Position numbers and translations under genes: made by a program. Positions 44,601 to 54,882 of a stretch of DNA of 64,000 bases are shown one piece after another. The notes under the pieces were generated by a model. It had not been told where the DNA came from. It did not search any database and saw only the letters and a list, made by a program, of their open reading frames with translations. Source of the stretch: Cutaneotrichosporon cavernicola. Lineage: Eukaryota; Basidiomycota; Tremellomycetes; Trichosporonales; Trichosporonaceae. The stretch's first letter is position 1. Each line of letters starts with the position of its first letter. The stretch lies in the NCBI RefSeq assembly GCF_030864355.1, contig NC_083393.1, forward strand, positions 1,860,001 through 1,924,000, given 5' to 3'.

Positions 44601-45199
44601 GAGAGGTGACCCGCGACCTCGTGTACCGCGCGTGAGATGTACGCGTCGCCACCTTCAAATGGCGAAACGAGCGCGATAACCGGATCTTCGACGGCCGAAT
44701 TGGCTGGAGCCTCTTCTGCAGTGTTATGATGCCCCGCTTGCGGGAGGAACACGCCGCGCGGGCCCTCGGTGATGATGGACGGGCGGTCACGCCCACTATC
44801 CCTCAGTACCGAAGGCTGGTTGGCTGGGACAAAAGATGTCGCGAGGTGGTTGAATAGGACGTGATGCTCGAACACCAGGGGTTCTGTCGGGGTGGCCGGA
44901 GTCGTCAACGTCGTCACAATTGCTGGGAACGAGGGCGGCGTGGGCTCGACGCCTTCCGGTTCTGGTGCCGCTTCACCTCCTTCCGATCGCTCCGCAGCAT
45001 CCTCGGCTGGCGCCACTGGTCCCGCAGCCGTTGTGGTGGACGCGCGCGAGCCCTTGGGTTGCCTGGGGAGCCGGAGCGCCGATGTGGTCGCTAGCAGCCG
45101 GGCCGTGCTGGCGACGGCAGGCGACCAGTGGGTATGAAATGCCGAGCTCGCCACGCGTGAGCGCAGCGAGTTTATTGTTTTTGCGTGTTGTGGTCGCAT
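41677..45199 (-). CDS. Large AAA ATPase, Msp1/ATAD1-like, probably mitochondrial
   Basis: Four exons (45199-44527, 44491-43801, 43765-42404, 42364-41677), 1137 residues. The N-terminus after ATG 45199 is basic and Ser/Ala-rich (MRPQHAKTINSLRSRVASS), a mitochondrial presequence. About 700 residues of N-terminal region include a weak fold resembling an inactive ATPase (RRIILLESTAALAETF). The AAA module has Walker A GPPGTGKT near 735, Walker B VVFIDEVDSLFG, sensor GATNRPFDLD and the arginine finger region LRRLPRRL, as in Msp1/ATAD1/meiotic-clade AAA proteins. A long Glu/Ala/Thr-rich linker and a Gly/Lys/Phe tail (KSGFGKGFGFG) follow. Likely extracts membrane proteins; substrates unknown. Confidence 0.82.
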
Positions 45200-45438
45200 A
45201 CGGTGATGTGGATGGATGATGAACCGGAACGCCGAAAATCGCCTGGTGACTTTGATTCTTCTGGGTGGCAAAGCGGCACCAACTGGACAACTTCGGACTC
45301 TGACTTTGGTGACGAGTTGCGGCCTTGCTCCGACATTGATTCATGGCGTCGAAGCGCAGGTGGACAATGCATACCAAACAGGAAGCTCATGCAGTAGTTC
45401 GAGTCTATGGTCACCGACATCTAGAATGTTCTTTTGAA

Positions 45439-46958
45439 TTACGAGTTCTCTGCGTCAAACTCGGCGTCAGAAGTTGCTCTCCTCTCCGCGTCAGCTTGCT
45501 TCTTGGCTGCCCGCTGGAGTTCGAGACGCTGTCCAGCGTCAGGTCGAGGGCCATAGTGAGTCATGGCCCAGTCCGCTCCAGAGACCTGAGCGTCAGTTTC
45601 CACATAGTGTACTTGACTCACCCAATGACTCAGTCGGAGCACGATATCGGGTACAAGCGCCGAACTCGGGTTAAGGAGCCGCGCAGACTGCGTAAACAGT
45701 GGCAAGCGAAGAACAGTGTTGGCTCTCCCTCCACCCAATGCTCCAACAATCGCATCTGCGACCTCAGATGGCGTCAAGGAGGGCGTCAGGAGGCGGAGGA
45801 AGAACGAGCTCGGAAGGATCGTCTTGGTGAACATGCGGGTCAAGATGTGACCGGGAAGAACGAGGGTGGTACGGACCTCAGACGCATCGTAGCTGAAGAG
45901 TCAGATGCAACAGTAAACTCGTCACTTACCGATAGTCGATCTCGTTGCGAAGACTCTGGTGGAATGCGACTGTAGCAGCCTTGGATGCACAATAATCGGC
46001 TGCGTGTCAGACTAGAAGAAGCTTGCCACTTACAACATTGAGCGACGCCGATGAGACCTAACACGCTCGAGACGTTGACGATGTGGCCTCTCCTGGCGCG
46101 CAATATGGGAGGAAGGTACTCTTGAGTCACCCAGAATGCAGCCATCGCGTTGACACCGAAGGAGCTGCTGTCAGCTCAGCTTTGTTGGCCTAGCTCACTT
46201 CTTGATCTCTTCCTCGGTAAGGTCGAGGAGTAGCTTTCCGTTGACAACACCGGCATTGTTCACGACAATGGACGGGTGTCCTACCTGAGGTCAGAGGAGT
46301 GTGATGGAAGGTAGGGCAACCAAGGAAACAAGTTCCTTCCAAGTCGGCTCTTGGCTCACCTCCTCGCGGACCACCTTGGCCACGCGTGCCACTGTTGCGC
46401 GGTCCGACACGTCGCACAGGTAGTACTTGACTCCCGGTTCCTTCTCAGCAGGCTCGTGGTGGCAGAGGACGACAACCGTTGCGCCGCGTTTGAGCACCTT
46501 CCTCGCCAGCTCAAACCCGAGGCCCGTCGCGCCTGTCGTCAGCTTTTTTGCTTTGTTATCTAAGCTGGCACGAACCACCAGTAATGAGAACAATGTCGCC
46601 GCTGAGGTCCACCTTGGACGCTGGAGAAAGGTACACAGCCCAACCGAGAGCAGCGGCTGGTGTGAGCTCAAGGACGTATAAGAGGGAAGCTCACCCAGCG
46701 TGAGGCATGGCCCGATGAGCTTGTAGAATAAGGGATGATAGTAACCGAGCGACAACATGACAAAACTGGTAGCGGGAATTCCTAGGAGAATGATCCACAT
46801 GAGCCAGACAGCTGCGGGTCAGCTCGTGATGGCACCTCGAGCTCACCGTCATCTACTGTGAAGATGCGCCAGATTGGTGGCACCTTGACGTGTCCAATGC
46901 CAGGGGTTGAAGTGCCAGTGCTTGGCCCATCTGTTGTATCCACACTGCTGTTGTCCAT
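45439..46958 (-). CDS. Membrane-anchored short-chain dehydrogenase/reductase
   Basis: Nine exons (46958-46847, 46811-46695, 46656-46579, 46532-46360, 46284-46199, 46164-46034, 45999-45930, 45892-45622, 45585-45439), 394 residues. NAD(P)-dependent oxidoreductase of the classical SDR family closest to 17-beta-HSD11/RDH10-type lipid-droplet or ER enzymes. Seen: N-terminal hydrophobic anchor (VWLMWIILLGIPATSFVML), cofactor motif TGGATGLG, NNAG, catalytic Ser in NVSSVLG, and Y-x3-K as YCASK. Substrate likely a retinoid-, steroid- or fatty-alcohol-like lipid; not determinable. A charged tail (KKQADAERRATSDAEFDAENS, written in part) follows. Introns of 31-75 nt. Confidence 0.88.
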
Positions 46959-47318
46959 TTGGGTGAGATTTGAAGAGGAAGAATGAGTGGAAGGAAGACG
47001 TTGATGTGAGGGGTACCATTCCTGGTATCCTAATCAACATGCTGGTGGAGGTCGACTTGGGTGTTGGTTGTACTTTTTAATGCGGCGACTTCAGTGACTG
47101 AGATTCGAACCGCGCTTTACAAGTGAAGTGACATTATGCTTAGGGTGACGTGATGAGTGGGCCCTGTTATTTTCCCTGATTCTACAATTGGCAGGCACGA
47201 ATCTAATCGTAGAGCAATTCACAAAGTTTAGAGTGAGACACCAACCAGCCTGAAATAGTCCAAGGCGCGTCTCAAATGTCTCGGGTCGTGTTGTCAACGC
47301 ACATTCTCACATCTCGTC
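46959..47318. promoter_or_regulatory. Divergent region SDR / beta-helix gene
   Basis: 360 bp shared upstream DNA. An ATTCGAACC block near 47102 looks like a tRNA B box but has no foldable tRNA around it. Confidence 0.4.
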
Positions 47319-48620
47319 ATGAGGCTCCTCCTCTTAGCCGCTCTCCTAGCCCCCGTTCAAGCCATCGTGAACGACTGTCTCCGCAAGGCCGACCATACAA
47401 AGATCAATGCCCTCTTCAGCAACGGCGGCCCGGGAACCAAAGTCTACCTGTGTCCTGGAACCGAGGTGGCGCTCAGCGGCACCATCGTATTCACCGCCGC
47501 GGATCAGGAACTTGCGACCTTTGGCTATCCGGGAGATGACCGACGTGCCAAGCTCCGCATCGCCTCGGATGCCGTGGCAACCGCCATTCAAGGCGACTGC
47601 CGTCGTTGCGCTCGCGTGGCTGTGCGCAACCTCGTTATCGACGGGGCGCGGCGCAAGTACGGGCGCGTGCGCGATCCTAACAGTTCACCAGGCCTCGTGA
47701 TTCTCGGAGGAAACGAGGGACAGGCTGTGCGCGAATGCGCCATCTCGGACCCGCGCGGGTTTACTGCGGTACACGTCCGCGAAGGTGCAAAGCTCAATTG
47801 TCAAGGCGCCTTGATCGAGAGGAACGAAATCACATCCGTCGGCGAGGAGTACGACCCGGCGTACGATGGAACGGACCCCGAGTCATCACCATGGGGCCGA
47901 CCACTAGCCGACGGCATCAGCATTGCATGTCGAAACTCGGTTGTGCGCGACAACCTCCTGACCGACTGCACCGATGCCGGCATCGTCGTCTACTGCTCTC
48001 CCGGTACCAAGATTGAGAATAACCGTGTGTCGACCGAACGGCGGAGCGCGATCGGCGGCATCCTCCTTGTCGACGCCCAGCCCTTTAACGGCGACTACTC
48101 TGGCGTTATTGTCAAGGACAACACTCTCGACGCGTCGGCACGAATCATGCGTATCGGCATTGGCCTCGGCTTGAGTATCCTGTCGGACGACATCGAGACG
48201 ATGCTCAAGGGCGGCAGCGTCATCAGCAACCGCCTCACCGGAGACTATATGGGCTACGGTATCGCGGCTGCGGGTCTGCAGGGATGGACGATCAAAGACA
48301 ACTTGGACGAAGCCCGGTACGAGGGCCAGCCTTCGGACCGGTGCTTCGATGACCCCATCAACCCCCCACCACAAGCATTCATCTACAACTCGGCAACGCT
48401 CGACAAGTCGACAGTGCAGGACGGCTTCTTCGACTCAGACTTTGCGTACAGTGAGTGCCGCCGAGGCCCAGGTGCTCGAGCCGGGAGAATTGGCTGCTCA
48501 ACGCCTCGATATACTCGGAAATCTCTGGTGGACGCAATATCGTCATTGCGTTCAGGGCGGGCCTTGTTGGCGCGTTTGTATTTGACCTGTTGGAATGTCG
48601 GCACGTTCACGTTGACGTGA
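47319..48620 (+). CDS. Secreted right-handed beta-helix (pectate-lyase-fold) protein
   Basis: ORF of 433 residues. The first 15 residues (MRLLLLAALLAPVQA) are a signal peptide. The body shows repeating parallel beta-helix coils with N/D-rich turns (LVIDGARRKYG, RNEITSVG, RDNLLTDCTDAGIVV, ENNRVSTERRSAIGGI, KDNTLDAS, SNRLTGDYMGYGIAA), as in pectate-lyase-like secreted fungal proteins. Paired cysteines are frequent. No catalytic signature is evident, so polysaccharide binding or lysis is only a guess. After about residue 380 the sequence loses helix repeats and a donor-like ACA|GTGAGT occurs at 48452; the true C-terminus may be spliced differently. Confidence 0.75.
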   Translation: MRLLLLAALLAPVQAIVNDCLRKADHTKINALFSNGGPGTKVYLCPGTEVALSGTIVFTAADQELATFGYPGDDRRAKLRIASDAVATAIQGDCRRCARVAVRNLVIDGARRKYGRVRDPNSSPGLVILGGNEGQAVRECAISDPRGFTAVHVREGAKLNCQGALIERNEITSVGEEYDPAYDGTDPESSPWGRPLADGISIACRNSVVRDNLLTDCTDAGIVVYCSPGTKIENNRVSTERRSAIGGILLVDAQPFNGDYSGVIVKDNTLDASARIMRIGIGLGLSILSDDIETMLKGGSVISNRLTGDYMGYGIAAAGLQGWTIKDNLDEARYEGQPSDRCFDDPINPPPQAFIYNSATLDKSTVQDGFFDSDFAYSECRRGPGARAGRIGCSTPRYTRKSLVDAISSLRSGRALLARLYLTCWNVGTFTLT

Positions 48621-48624
48621 CAGC

Positions 48625-49419
48625 ATGCCGACTCCTACGCGTCCCAGCGAGCCGCCCACCACCTTCACAGATCCGCAGATGCGGTGTGCACAGCCTCTGA
48701 TATGCCCTGCCGGTGTAGTGCATAGATCCTGCCTGCTCTTGAGAGAATCGCTGACGTCAGTCGTATGTATTGATGGCCCCGGAGAAGCACCATTTCGCTA
48801 CTCAGCTGAGAGCGAACAAGCACCCCAAGACTCCTCTGACGGATCGGAACACGATATCTCGGCTCCAGACGAACACGAGCCGCCACAATCAGCCACCGAA
48901 GCACGGATCACTGATCCAGGACTGCCACCACCCGAAATTCTTCCGGGAGGCCTTCTCTCAACGGGTAACAGCATGCTTGACGGCATCCTGCTGCACTCGC
49001 AGCAGCGCCTCCTCGACCGCATCGATGAGATCACCAGCGGCGTGCACGTGTCAGTCACCCGCTCATTGTCCATGGCGCCACCAGCTGGGGACGCGGTTAC
49101 ACTGCATGCCCGCCTGGCTGAACTCGAGCACTCGCAGGCACGCTTGCTCTCAGCCACGCATGACGTGCACTTGGCGCTCAGTCGCCTCCGCACCAAGACC
49201 CACGAGGTGGGGCTATGGGAGAGCGATGTCCTTCTCTCAATCCAGCAGGAGGTTGAGCCCATCAAGAAGCGTGACCAAGTCTTGGACGACCTCGAAGACG
49301 ACGGGAACGCGAGTGTGTTCGACTTGCCGGTCCGAGTAATCCTGCTCGGTGGATGTTGTTCAGCAGTTGCACTAGCCGTCCGCCGCTTCCGACGGCCGGT
49401 ACACGATAAGATCGTGTGA
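48625..49419 (+). CDS. Hypothetical tail-anchored coiled-coil protein
   Basis: ORF of 264 residues from ATG 48625, starting only 2 nt after the upstream stop, which is suspicious and suggests that one of the two gene ends is wrong. A likely intron (GTGTAG...GCTGACGTCAG, 48707-48754, 48 nt) keeps frame and carries the local acceptor block. The N-half is acidic and Ser/Pro-rich; then an amphipathic coiled coil (HARLAELEHSQARLLSATHD) and near the C-terminus a short hydrophobic helix (VRVILLGGCCSAVALAV) followed by a basic tail, like a tail anchor. No family recognised. Confidence 0.5.
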   Translation: MPTPTRPSEPPTTFTDPQMRCAQPLICPAGVVHRSCLLLRESLTSVVCIDGPGEAPFRYSAESEQAPQDSSDGSEHDISAPDEHEPPQSATEARITDPGLPPPEILPGGLLSTGNSMLDGILLHSQQRLLDRIDEITSGVHVSVTRSLSMAPPAGDAVTLHARLAELEHSQARLLSATHDVHLALSRLRTKTHEVGLWESDVLLSIQQEVEPIKKRDQVLDDLEDDGNASVFDLPVRVILLGGCCSAVALAVRRFRRPVHDKIV

Positions 49420-50024
49420 TATCGGATCGTTCGGATGCCAAAGTGCACAACACAACATGATAGACATAGACATAGACAATGACGGCGGTGCGTGCGTCGC
49501 AACAAGTGGATGATTTTGCGATCGAGTTGGCCCGTGCGCCGTGCGTGGTGGGTGTGTGGGCAAGGGTGGGGTGCACGGAGGCGGTGGCGGTTCGATTCAT
49601 CTGGTGGCGTGGGACATCGACTTTGTTGGATTCCGGTGCGAGCGCGGCGGCGGCCGGCCGAGGATTGTGTAGGGGCCGCAATGTGATGACAAGGCGTTCT
49701 GGCTGCAATGCGAATGTGAGACTCTTGCTTCGACCATTTCCCCGGCACGGCACTGCACGCCGCCCCGGTGTGAAGAGGACAAGGGGCCTAACACACGTCC
49801 CTCATCTAGCATCGTCTTGATCCTCTTTGAACCGCACTGCTGTTTTCTCAGTTAGTCATTGTCTCACATCACAATTGCACCCTCTTTTTACTCCTTATAT
49901 CTTTCCTTCCAGCCGCTCTTACCCTCGCCACCACTCGATTTTATCACTTTCAATCACGCATCAACGGCGCTTCACCAAGGTGGCCTGTGCCCCATTACCC
50001 TCAACTCCCGTCCCATCAACCACC
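49420..50024. other. Intergenic, about 600 bp
   Basis: Between two same-strand unknown genes. Contains a GACATAGACATAGACA run near 49463-49478 and a pyrimidine-rich leader at 49850-50020. No gene supported. Confidence 0.5.
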
Positions 50025-50531
50025 ATGTCCCAGATCACACACTTCCCCACGCCATCGCCGGCGCCGCCGCTGAATCCTGAGCTCAAGTCTACGCGCAGAT
50101 TCAGCCTGCAGCTCCATAACCCCTTGCCTCATTATTACGGGCGGCGCAAGCGCTCGATTCCAGAGCAGAAGACGGAGCCCGACAATTTCATGAAGAGTGA
50201 CCAGCTCAAGGCGCAGAGCGAACTTCTCAGGACCAAGCAGGTCAGGTTCACGCCCTCAGCGCAGACACCACCTACCCTTTCTGCGCCCGTTGGCCCACGG
50301 CCCATGCCCCGACTGCCGCGTGCCCCACTCAGCCCGCCCGTAGAGCCCGTCGACGACCGGTGTCGCTGCACAATCTGTCAGCGTGCCGAGGGTGAGTGCA
50401 CCGCAAATTATAAACATATAACCAATTGACTGCGCTCACACGCAGCCGCCCAGATCAAGAGCGACCGCCTTTCCCGCCTGTCCCTCACGTCGGACGAGTC
50501 GGCCATCACGCTGGCCGTGTCTGTGCCATAA
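50025..50531 (+). CDS. Small Pro-rich hypothetical protein
   Basis: Two exons (50025-50391, 50446-50531), 150 residues, with a 54-nt intron. Pro/Ser-rich and basic (RRFSLQLHNPLPHYYGRRKRS) with a central helix (KSDQLKAQSELLRTKQVRF), a CRCTIC cysteine cluster at the splice junction, and a short SRLSLTSDES tail that looks like a phosphorylation patch. Likely disordered; no family recognised. The long CT-rich leader upstream suggests a well-expressed transcript, but that is inference. Confidence 0.55.
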
Positions 50532-50720
50532 ACGCAGCCGGTTTACGTCCCCGGATACTGTCGAACTTCGGATGACCAGTTGTAACTTATAGGGGCAGTT
50601 GTACAGTTCGTATCCCATAGCCTGTGATGAGAACGTGCGAGGTGAGATCAAGTGGTGTGGACCGAGTAGTTGCAGCGGCTGTGAAAATCACATGATACAT
50701 AGAAAGCAGTTGGGCGCAGG

Positions 50721-53596
50721 TTAGTTCTGGCCCTGGTTCTGGCGCTCTGCCTCTTGGAAGCGTTCCTGAGTCTGCCGTTAGCGCCGTACCGCAGCTTTCT
50801 TGCACCATGTCCTGCGCCCGCCGCTGCCAGCCGCCCGGCCCGGACCACCGCCCCGCTTCACGCCCAGCCGTCGCGCCCAGCCCCGCACGCTCCTCGAACT
50901 GCTGAACCTGCACCGGCTCAGCGCGGCCGTCTTCGTTCACACCAAGACCTGTCCCACTCGTCCAGCCCATCTTGGCGAGGAGCTTGTTGCCGACGTTCTT
51001 TTCTGGGGCGGGGGCCTTGGGTGCGGCGGCCTCCACCTTATCACCAACAGGGCGGCGCGGGTCTGGGTCCAGGGCAGGCCGGTCGGGCTGTTGGTGCACG
51101 TCGCGCCGCTCAGCCGCGCGGTCGCGGAACTGCTGGTTGGAGCCTGTTTGAGCTGCGAGAGCATTGTTCTTGCGGCGCTTTCCGGCCTCTCGGATTGCAT
51201 TGTCCGCAAGGTTAGTCTGTATTCACAAGGGTGTACGGCCGGGTCCAGTTGCAAGGACAGACAAGGGTACGATACAGATTTGATTTGATCAAGGCGTGTT
51301 TGTGACACGGGCAGAATGGTGGAGTTTGGGACAGTGGTGCAGTGCAAGCAGGTCGAATAATGTATTCAATGGACAAGGTCAGTGACCCATTCTGCCTGAA
51401 CCTACGCGGTTCAGGAAACGGAATGCGAGCCTTGTGTAGTTCAGATTGCGCGTTGTGCTTGCGCAGCATTTCCTCGGACTTGAACTGGCGCTGACAGAGC
51501 AGACACGCCACTTTGCCAGTCGTGGCAAAGTTCTGCGTGTCGCCAAAGTCGAACTCGTTGCTGGTTGAGGGTTGCGTTGGTTGCTGGTGCTGAACTGGCA
51601 CCTGTACCACTGGCGCTGCATTGGCCGCGGAGACGCCAGCGGGGGGAGCGTTGGGTGCCTTGGGTTTCCGCGGCGTAGACAGCTCGGTCTGCTTGGTATT
51701 CCACTTGTTGATGAAGCCCGCGACCTGGAGAAACGTGAGCAGGAGCGGCGGGATGACTTGGGCGACAACACTCTATCTTTACCTTCCTACTGGTTGAGGT
51801 TGGGGGAACAATATGGGCACCCTTGGCTAAAGAGTCAGCGACGAACAATCAGGACACTCACTCCTTGAAAGCAACACCGAGTCCTTGCCTACGAGGTCGA
51901 CCTCGTCGTCGTCATCGACGAGGCCCTTCGACATGATCTCAACCATCGCCGGTTCCTCCTTAGGCTTCTTCTTAACAGCGTTGCCGAACCCGATCTTGAT
52001 CGGCTGCATGCCGCCAACCAGAGGCCCCGAGGGCGTTTCTGTTCCCGGTGCGGAAGACGACGCCTCTCCTGGCACGTTTGAGGTAGCAACCGCAGCCGCG
52101 CCGGTTGGCTTGGGCGGTTTCCATTTACCAGCGAGGTTGCCGAGGAAGCGACGCGTCTCGTCGCTGAGCTCGAGGGACACGCCACGGGCGGGAACAGCTG
52201 GCGCACCGCGCGGAACAGTCTCGACCGCACCGGCCTGCTGGTGCCAGTAGGTGCAGAACTCGCCGTCCGGCGTGTCGATTGTACCAGCCCCAAAGCCCCC
52301 GTTGGCCGCTGCGCGGAGAAGGAACTGGCCGCCCATCGGGCCAGAGGGCGTAGGGATGAGCGCGTTGGGGTTGGCGAACGACGTAGCAATAGGTACGCCA
52401 GAGATGAGGAACCCCGTGGGCTGGTGTTGCGGGAGGAAGAGGAAGGGCATGAGTGCCGACGCGAGTTCGGGCGTGACGAGCTCGACAAATGCGAAGCCCC
52501 ACGAAATAGCAGACGCTCTATCGACGATCATCGCGACGCGCGAGATGCACGCCTCTGCATCACGCTGCGTACCTTTGCCGAGCATGCGAATGACCTCCTC
52601 TGCAAGTCGGCGCACCACCTCGCCTGCGTATGTGCCCGGATCCAAGCCCCGGAGGAGAAGCACACGCGACCCGCCGCCCGGTTGTCCGATGTCGCGTGTT
52701 CCGTCGTGACGTGCGCCGATCTGGGGAGCCGGAGCAGGCGCATCTTCCAACCGCGATCCCGCGAAGTCGATCTTTACGCGGCGCGGTTCACTGTGACCGA
52801 ACAGAGCGGGCATCGTGACGTGGGGATAGCTGCTGTCAGTGTTGTCCAGCAAACAAACAGGGGGCCATAATCCCGCTGCCACAACTCAAAGCGGCAGCCT
52901 CTCCACTTGCCAAGTGCGAGAGAAGGGAAGGAGACTCTGCCTATGAGGGGCTGCGGGTAGAAAGCGTGATTCTGGGACTTACTTGTCATCCATGAAACGC
53001 TTGGCCTGCTCAAGGGTTGCGAACTGCGCGAACCCAAAGCCTTTAGATTGGCCGCTCGCGCGCTCCCGCACAATCTTGCAGGACTCGACATTATAACCAT
53101 GCTCGACGCGGAGGTATCCCTCGAGCTCCTTCTCAGAGAGTTCCGTATCAAGACCAAGGAAGATTAAGTCCCGGCTAGGATCCGATGGCGGCCGCGAGTC
53201 GTCGAAACGACGTTCCTCACGGCGATGCGACGGGCGCTCGCGCCGGTCATCCCGGGCATAGTCGCGCCAGCCGTCGTCGCGATCACGCCGGTCGTTGTCA
53301 CCGGAGCGGTCGTCATAGTAATCACGGTCGCGATCGCGGTCACGTGGAGGTGGGACACGGTCATCATACTCGCGATCACGGTCGCGGGTAGGTGGAACGC
53401 GACCGTCGTACTCGCGATCGCGGCCTCGCGGAGGCGGCACACGGTATTCATGTTCGCGATCGCGGTCGCGGTAGTCGCGACGACGCCGGTCGTCGTATCG
53501 CCTTGGAGAGCGGGATCGTGAGCGCGATCGATACGCTGGAGAAGAGGGAGAGTAGGATATGTTGGGTGGCGAGCGTGACCTGTCGTGGTAGTTCAT
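50721..53596 (-). CDS. RBM5/RBM10-like splicing factor (RRM, C2H2, G-patch)
   Basis: Six exons (53596-52983, 52829-51862, 51826-51783, 51724-51431, 51216-50806, 50771-50721), 793 residues. A nuclear RNA-binding protein of early spliceosomes. Order: Arg/Ser/Asp repeats (RSRSRSRSPRRY, RDRDREYDDRVPPPRDRDRD); RRM1 (LIFLGLD...KGFGFAQF); a second RRM (VLLLRGLDPGTY...WGFAFVEL); a C2H2 finger (CLLCQRQF...HNAQSELHK); and a G-patch (GNKLLAKMGWTSGTGLG); it ends ERFQEAERQNQGQN. The full set in this order is that of RBM5/6/10. Intron 4 has a GC donor (AAG|GCTCGC), the only choice preserving frame. Intron 1 is 153 nt, intron 4 214 nt, the others 34-58 nt. Confidence 0.87.
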
Positions 53597-53920
53597 TGTC
53601 GCGAGAGGTGTTGAAACTGTTGGGTTGGGGGACAACAACGGCCTTGCTGAGTGGCAATCAGGTGGTGAGCGGCATGCGGGACCAAATTCGGGACCAAATT
53701 CTTGCTGTGGCGAATATTCCTCAAGAAAGGAAGGTTAGGTACATGCATAAAACCAACCAATTCTTCAGGTAAACCTCCGCCAAGTAAACCACGTGGACAT
53801 AACCCCGAAGTGGCACATTTAAAGAGTGGACCAGATAAGCAACCCTCATGGCCCTCTGCTCGTTGGCCCACACTCCGAGCTCAACGTCCGGAACATTGCC
53901 GCACCGAGCACGCAGACACA
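53597..53920. promoter_or_regulatory. Divergent region RBM5-like gene / NDUFB4
   Basis: 324 bp between ATGs. Contains a direct repeat GGGACCAAATTC at 53678-53702. No other signal identified. Confidence 0.45.
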
Positions 53921-54632
53921 ATGGCAGGACACAACAGTGAGTACGACCCAGATGGAGAGGAGAGAGATAAGGATGACACTGACGGCAGACCCCCTTCTCG
54001 TGAGTCCGCATGGAATGGGGAGGGCATGCCGAAGTTCGAGGTCCGAGGTCGGAGGTTGTGAGGTTCGGCGCCGATGGCCTCGCGCGTAGCCCGATCAGGG
54101 GAGTCTGCGCAGCTCACCGTTGGCCCTGTACTGTTATGGCAGGTGCAGTGCGCAGCAGTTGCGGCTGGGATGTGCGATGTCGGCGTGCTCGCGTATCCGG
54201 CGACACTATTCCATCTCGGCTCCACTCCACCTGCTCGACTGCATTCCGCCGCGCTTCACTAGGACTTGGGCGCTGGATCACCTGGCAGGTCTGGGCGATT
54301 GCGCGGCGGAGTTGCGCCGGCGTCGGTGTTCTTCAATCCCTCACGCTTGGCCGGCACGCGCTAACTCCAGGTCGACCCCTCTATCGACCGGTGGGCGGCG
54401 ATGCGCGAGAACGTGTACCAGCACTTCAAGTTCTCGCGTGCCATCACCTACAAGGTTCTGCGGTGGGCTGTCATCGTCCCCGGCATCACCTTCGCTGTCG
54501 CCTCCATTTACGACGTGGGTCACCAGAAGAAGGAGGAAGTGCTGACGGCAGGGCAAGCTCGACTGGGCGGGCAAGCGCCGCGAGGACTCTCTGCTTGCCA
54601 ACCCACCAAAGAAGGAGGAGGCCCAGGAGTAG
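53921..54632 (+). CDS. NDUFB4: NADH dehydrogenase (complex I) B15-type subunit, NDUFB4
   Basis: Four exons (53921-53936, 53989-53999, 54371-54514, 54552-54632), 83 residues. A small single-span accessory subunit of complex I in the inner membrane. Exons 1 and 2 are 16 and 11 nt and together encode MAGHNNPLL, joined to VDPSIDRWAAMRENVYQHF; exon 3 carries the transmembrane helix (VLRWAVIVPGITFAVASIY) and exon 4 the matrix tail KLDWAGKRREDSL. This matches fungal NDUFB4 in length and order. The 11-nt micro-exon is flanked by CTGACGGCAG and GTGAGT and is the only way to join the start to VDPS in frame. Intron 2 is long (371 nt). Confidence 0.85.
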
Positions 54633-54882
54633 AGCGACAAATGCATCAAACTAGGATTACAACAGGTGGGGGGACGCGATGCGGTTCAATGCGGTCTAGA
54701 TGTGGTGTCTCGGGAAGGCCGCTTTTGAGGTTGTGAATCAGGGGAGGATGTGAGCGGACCGAAGCGCGGAGCAGCGGGTATGTCAAGGGTATGGCGGGAG
54801 CTGTGTTGGCAGGAGCTGTGTCCAAGGCACGCCGGCTTGTCGCTGCAGTAGCTGAGAGCGCACACGCTTCAGGTAGGGCCAT

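Noticed and set aside
47090..47170. Possible tRNA (GAGATTCGAACCGCG block).
   Set aside because: The T-stem does not pair and no cloverleaf can be built; probably chance similarity to a B box.
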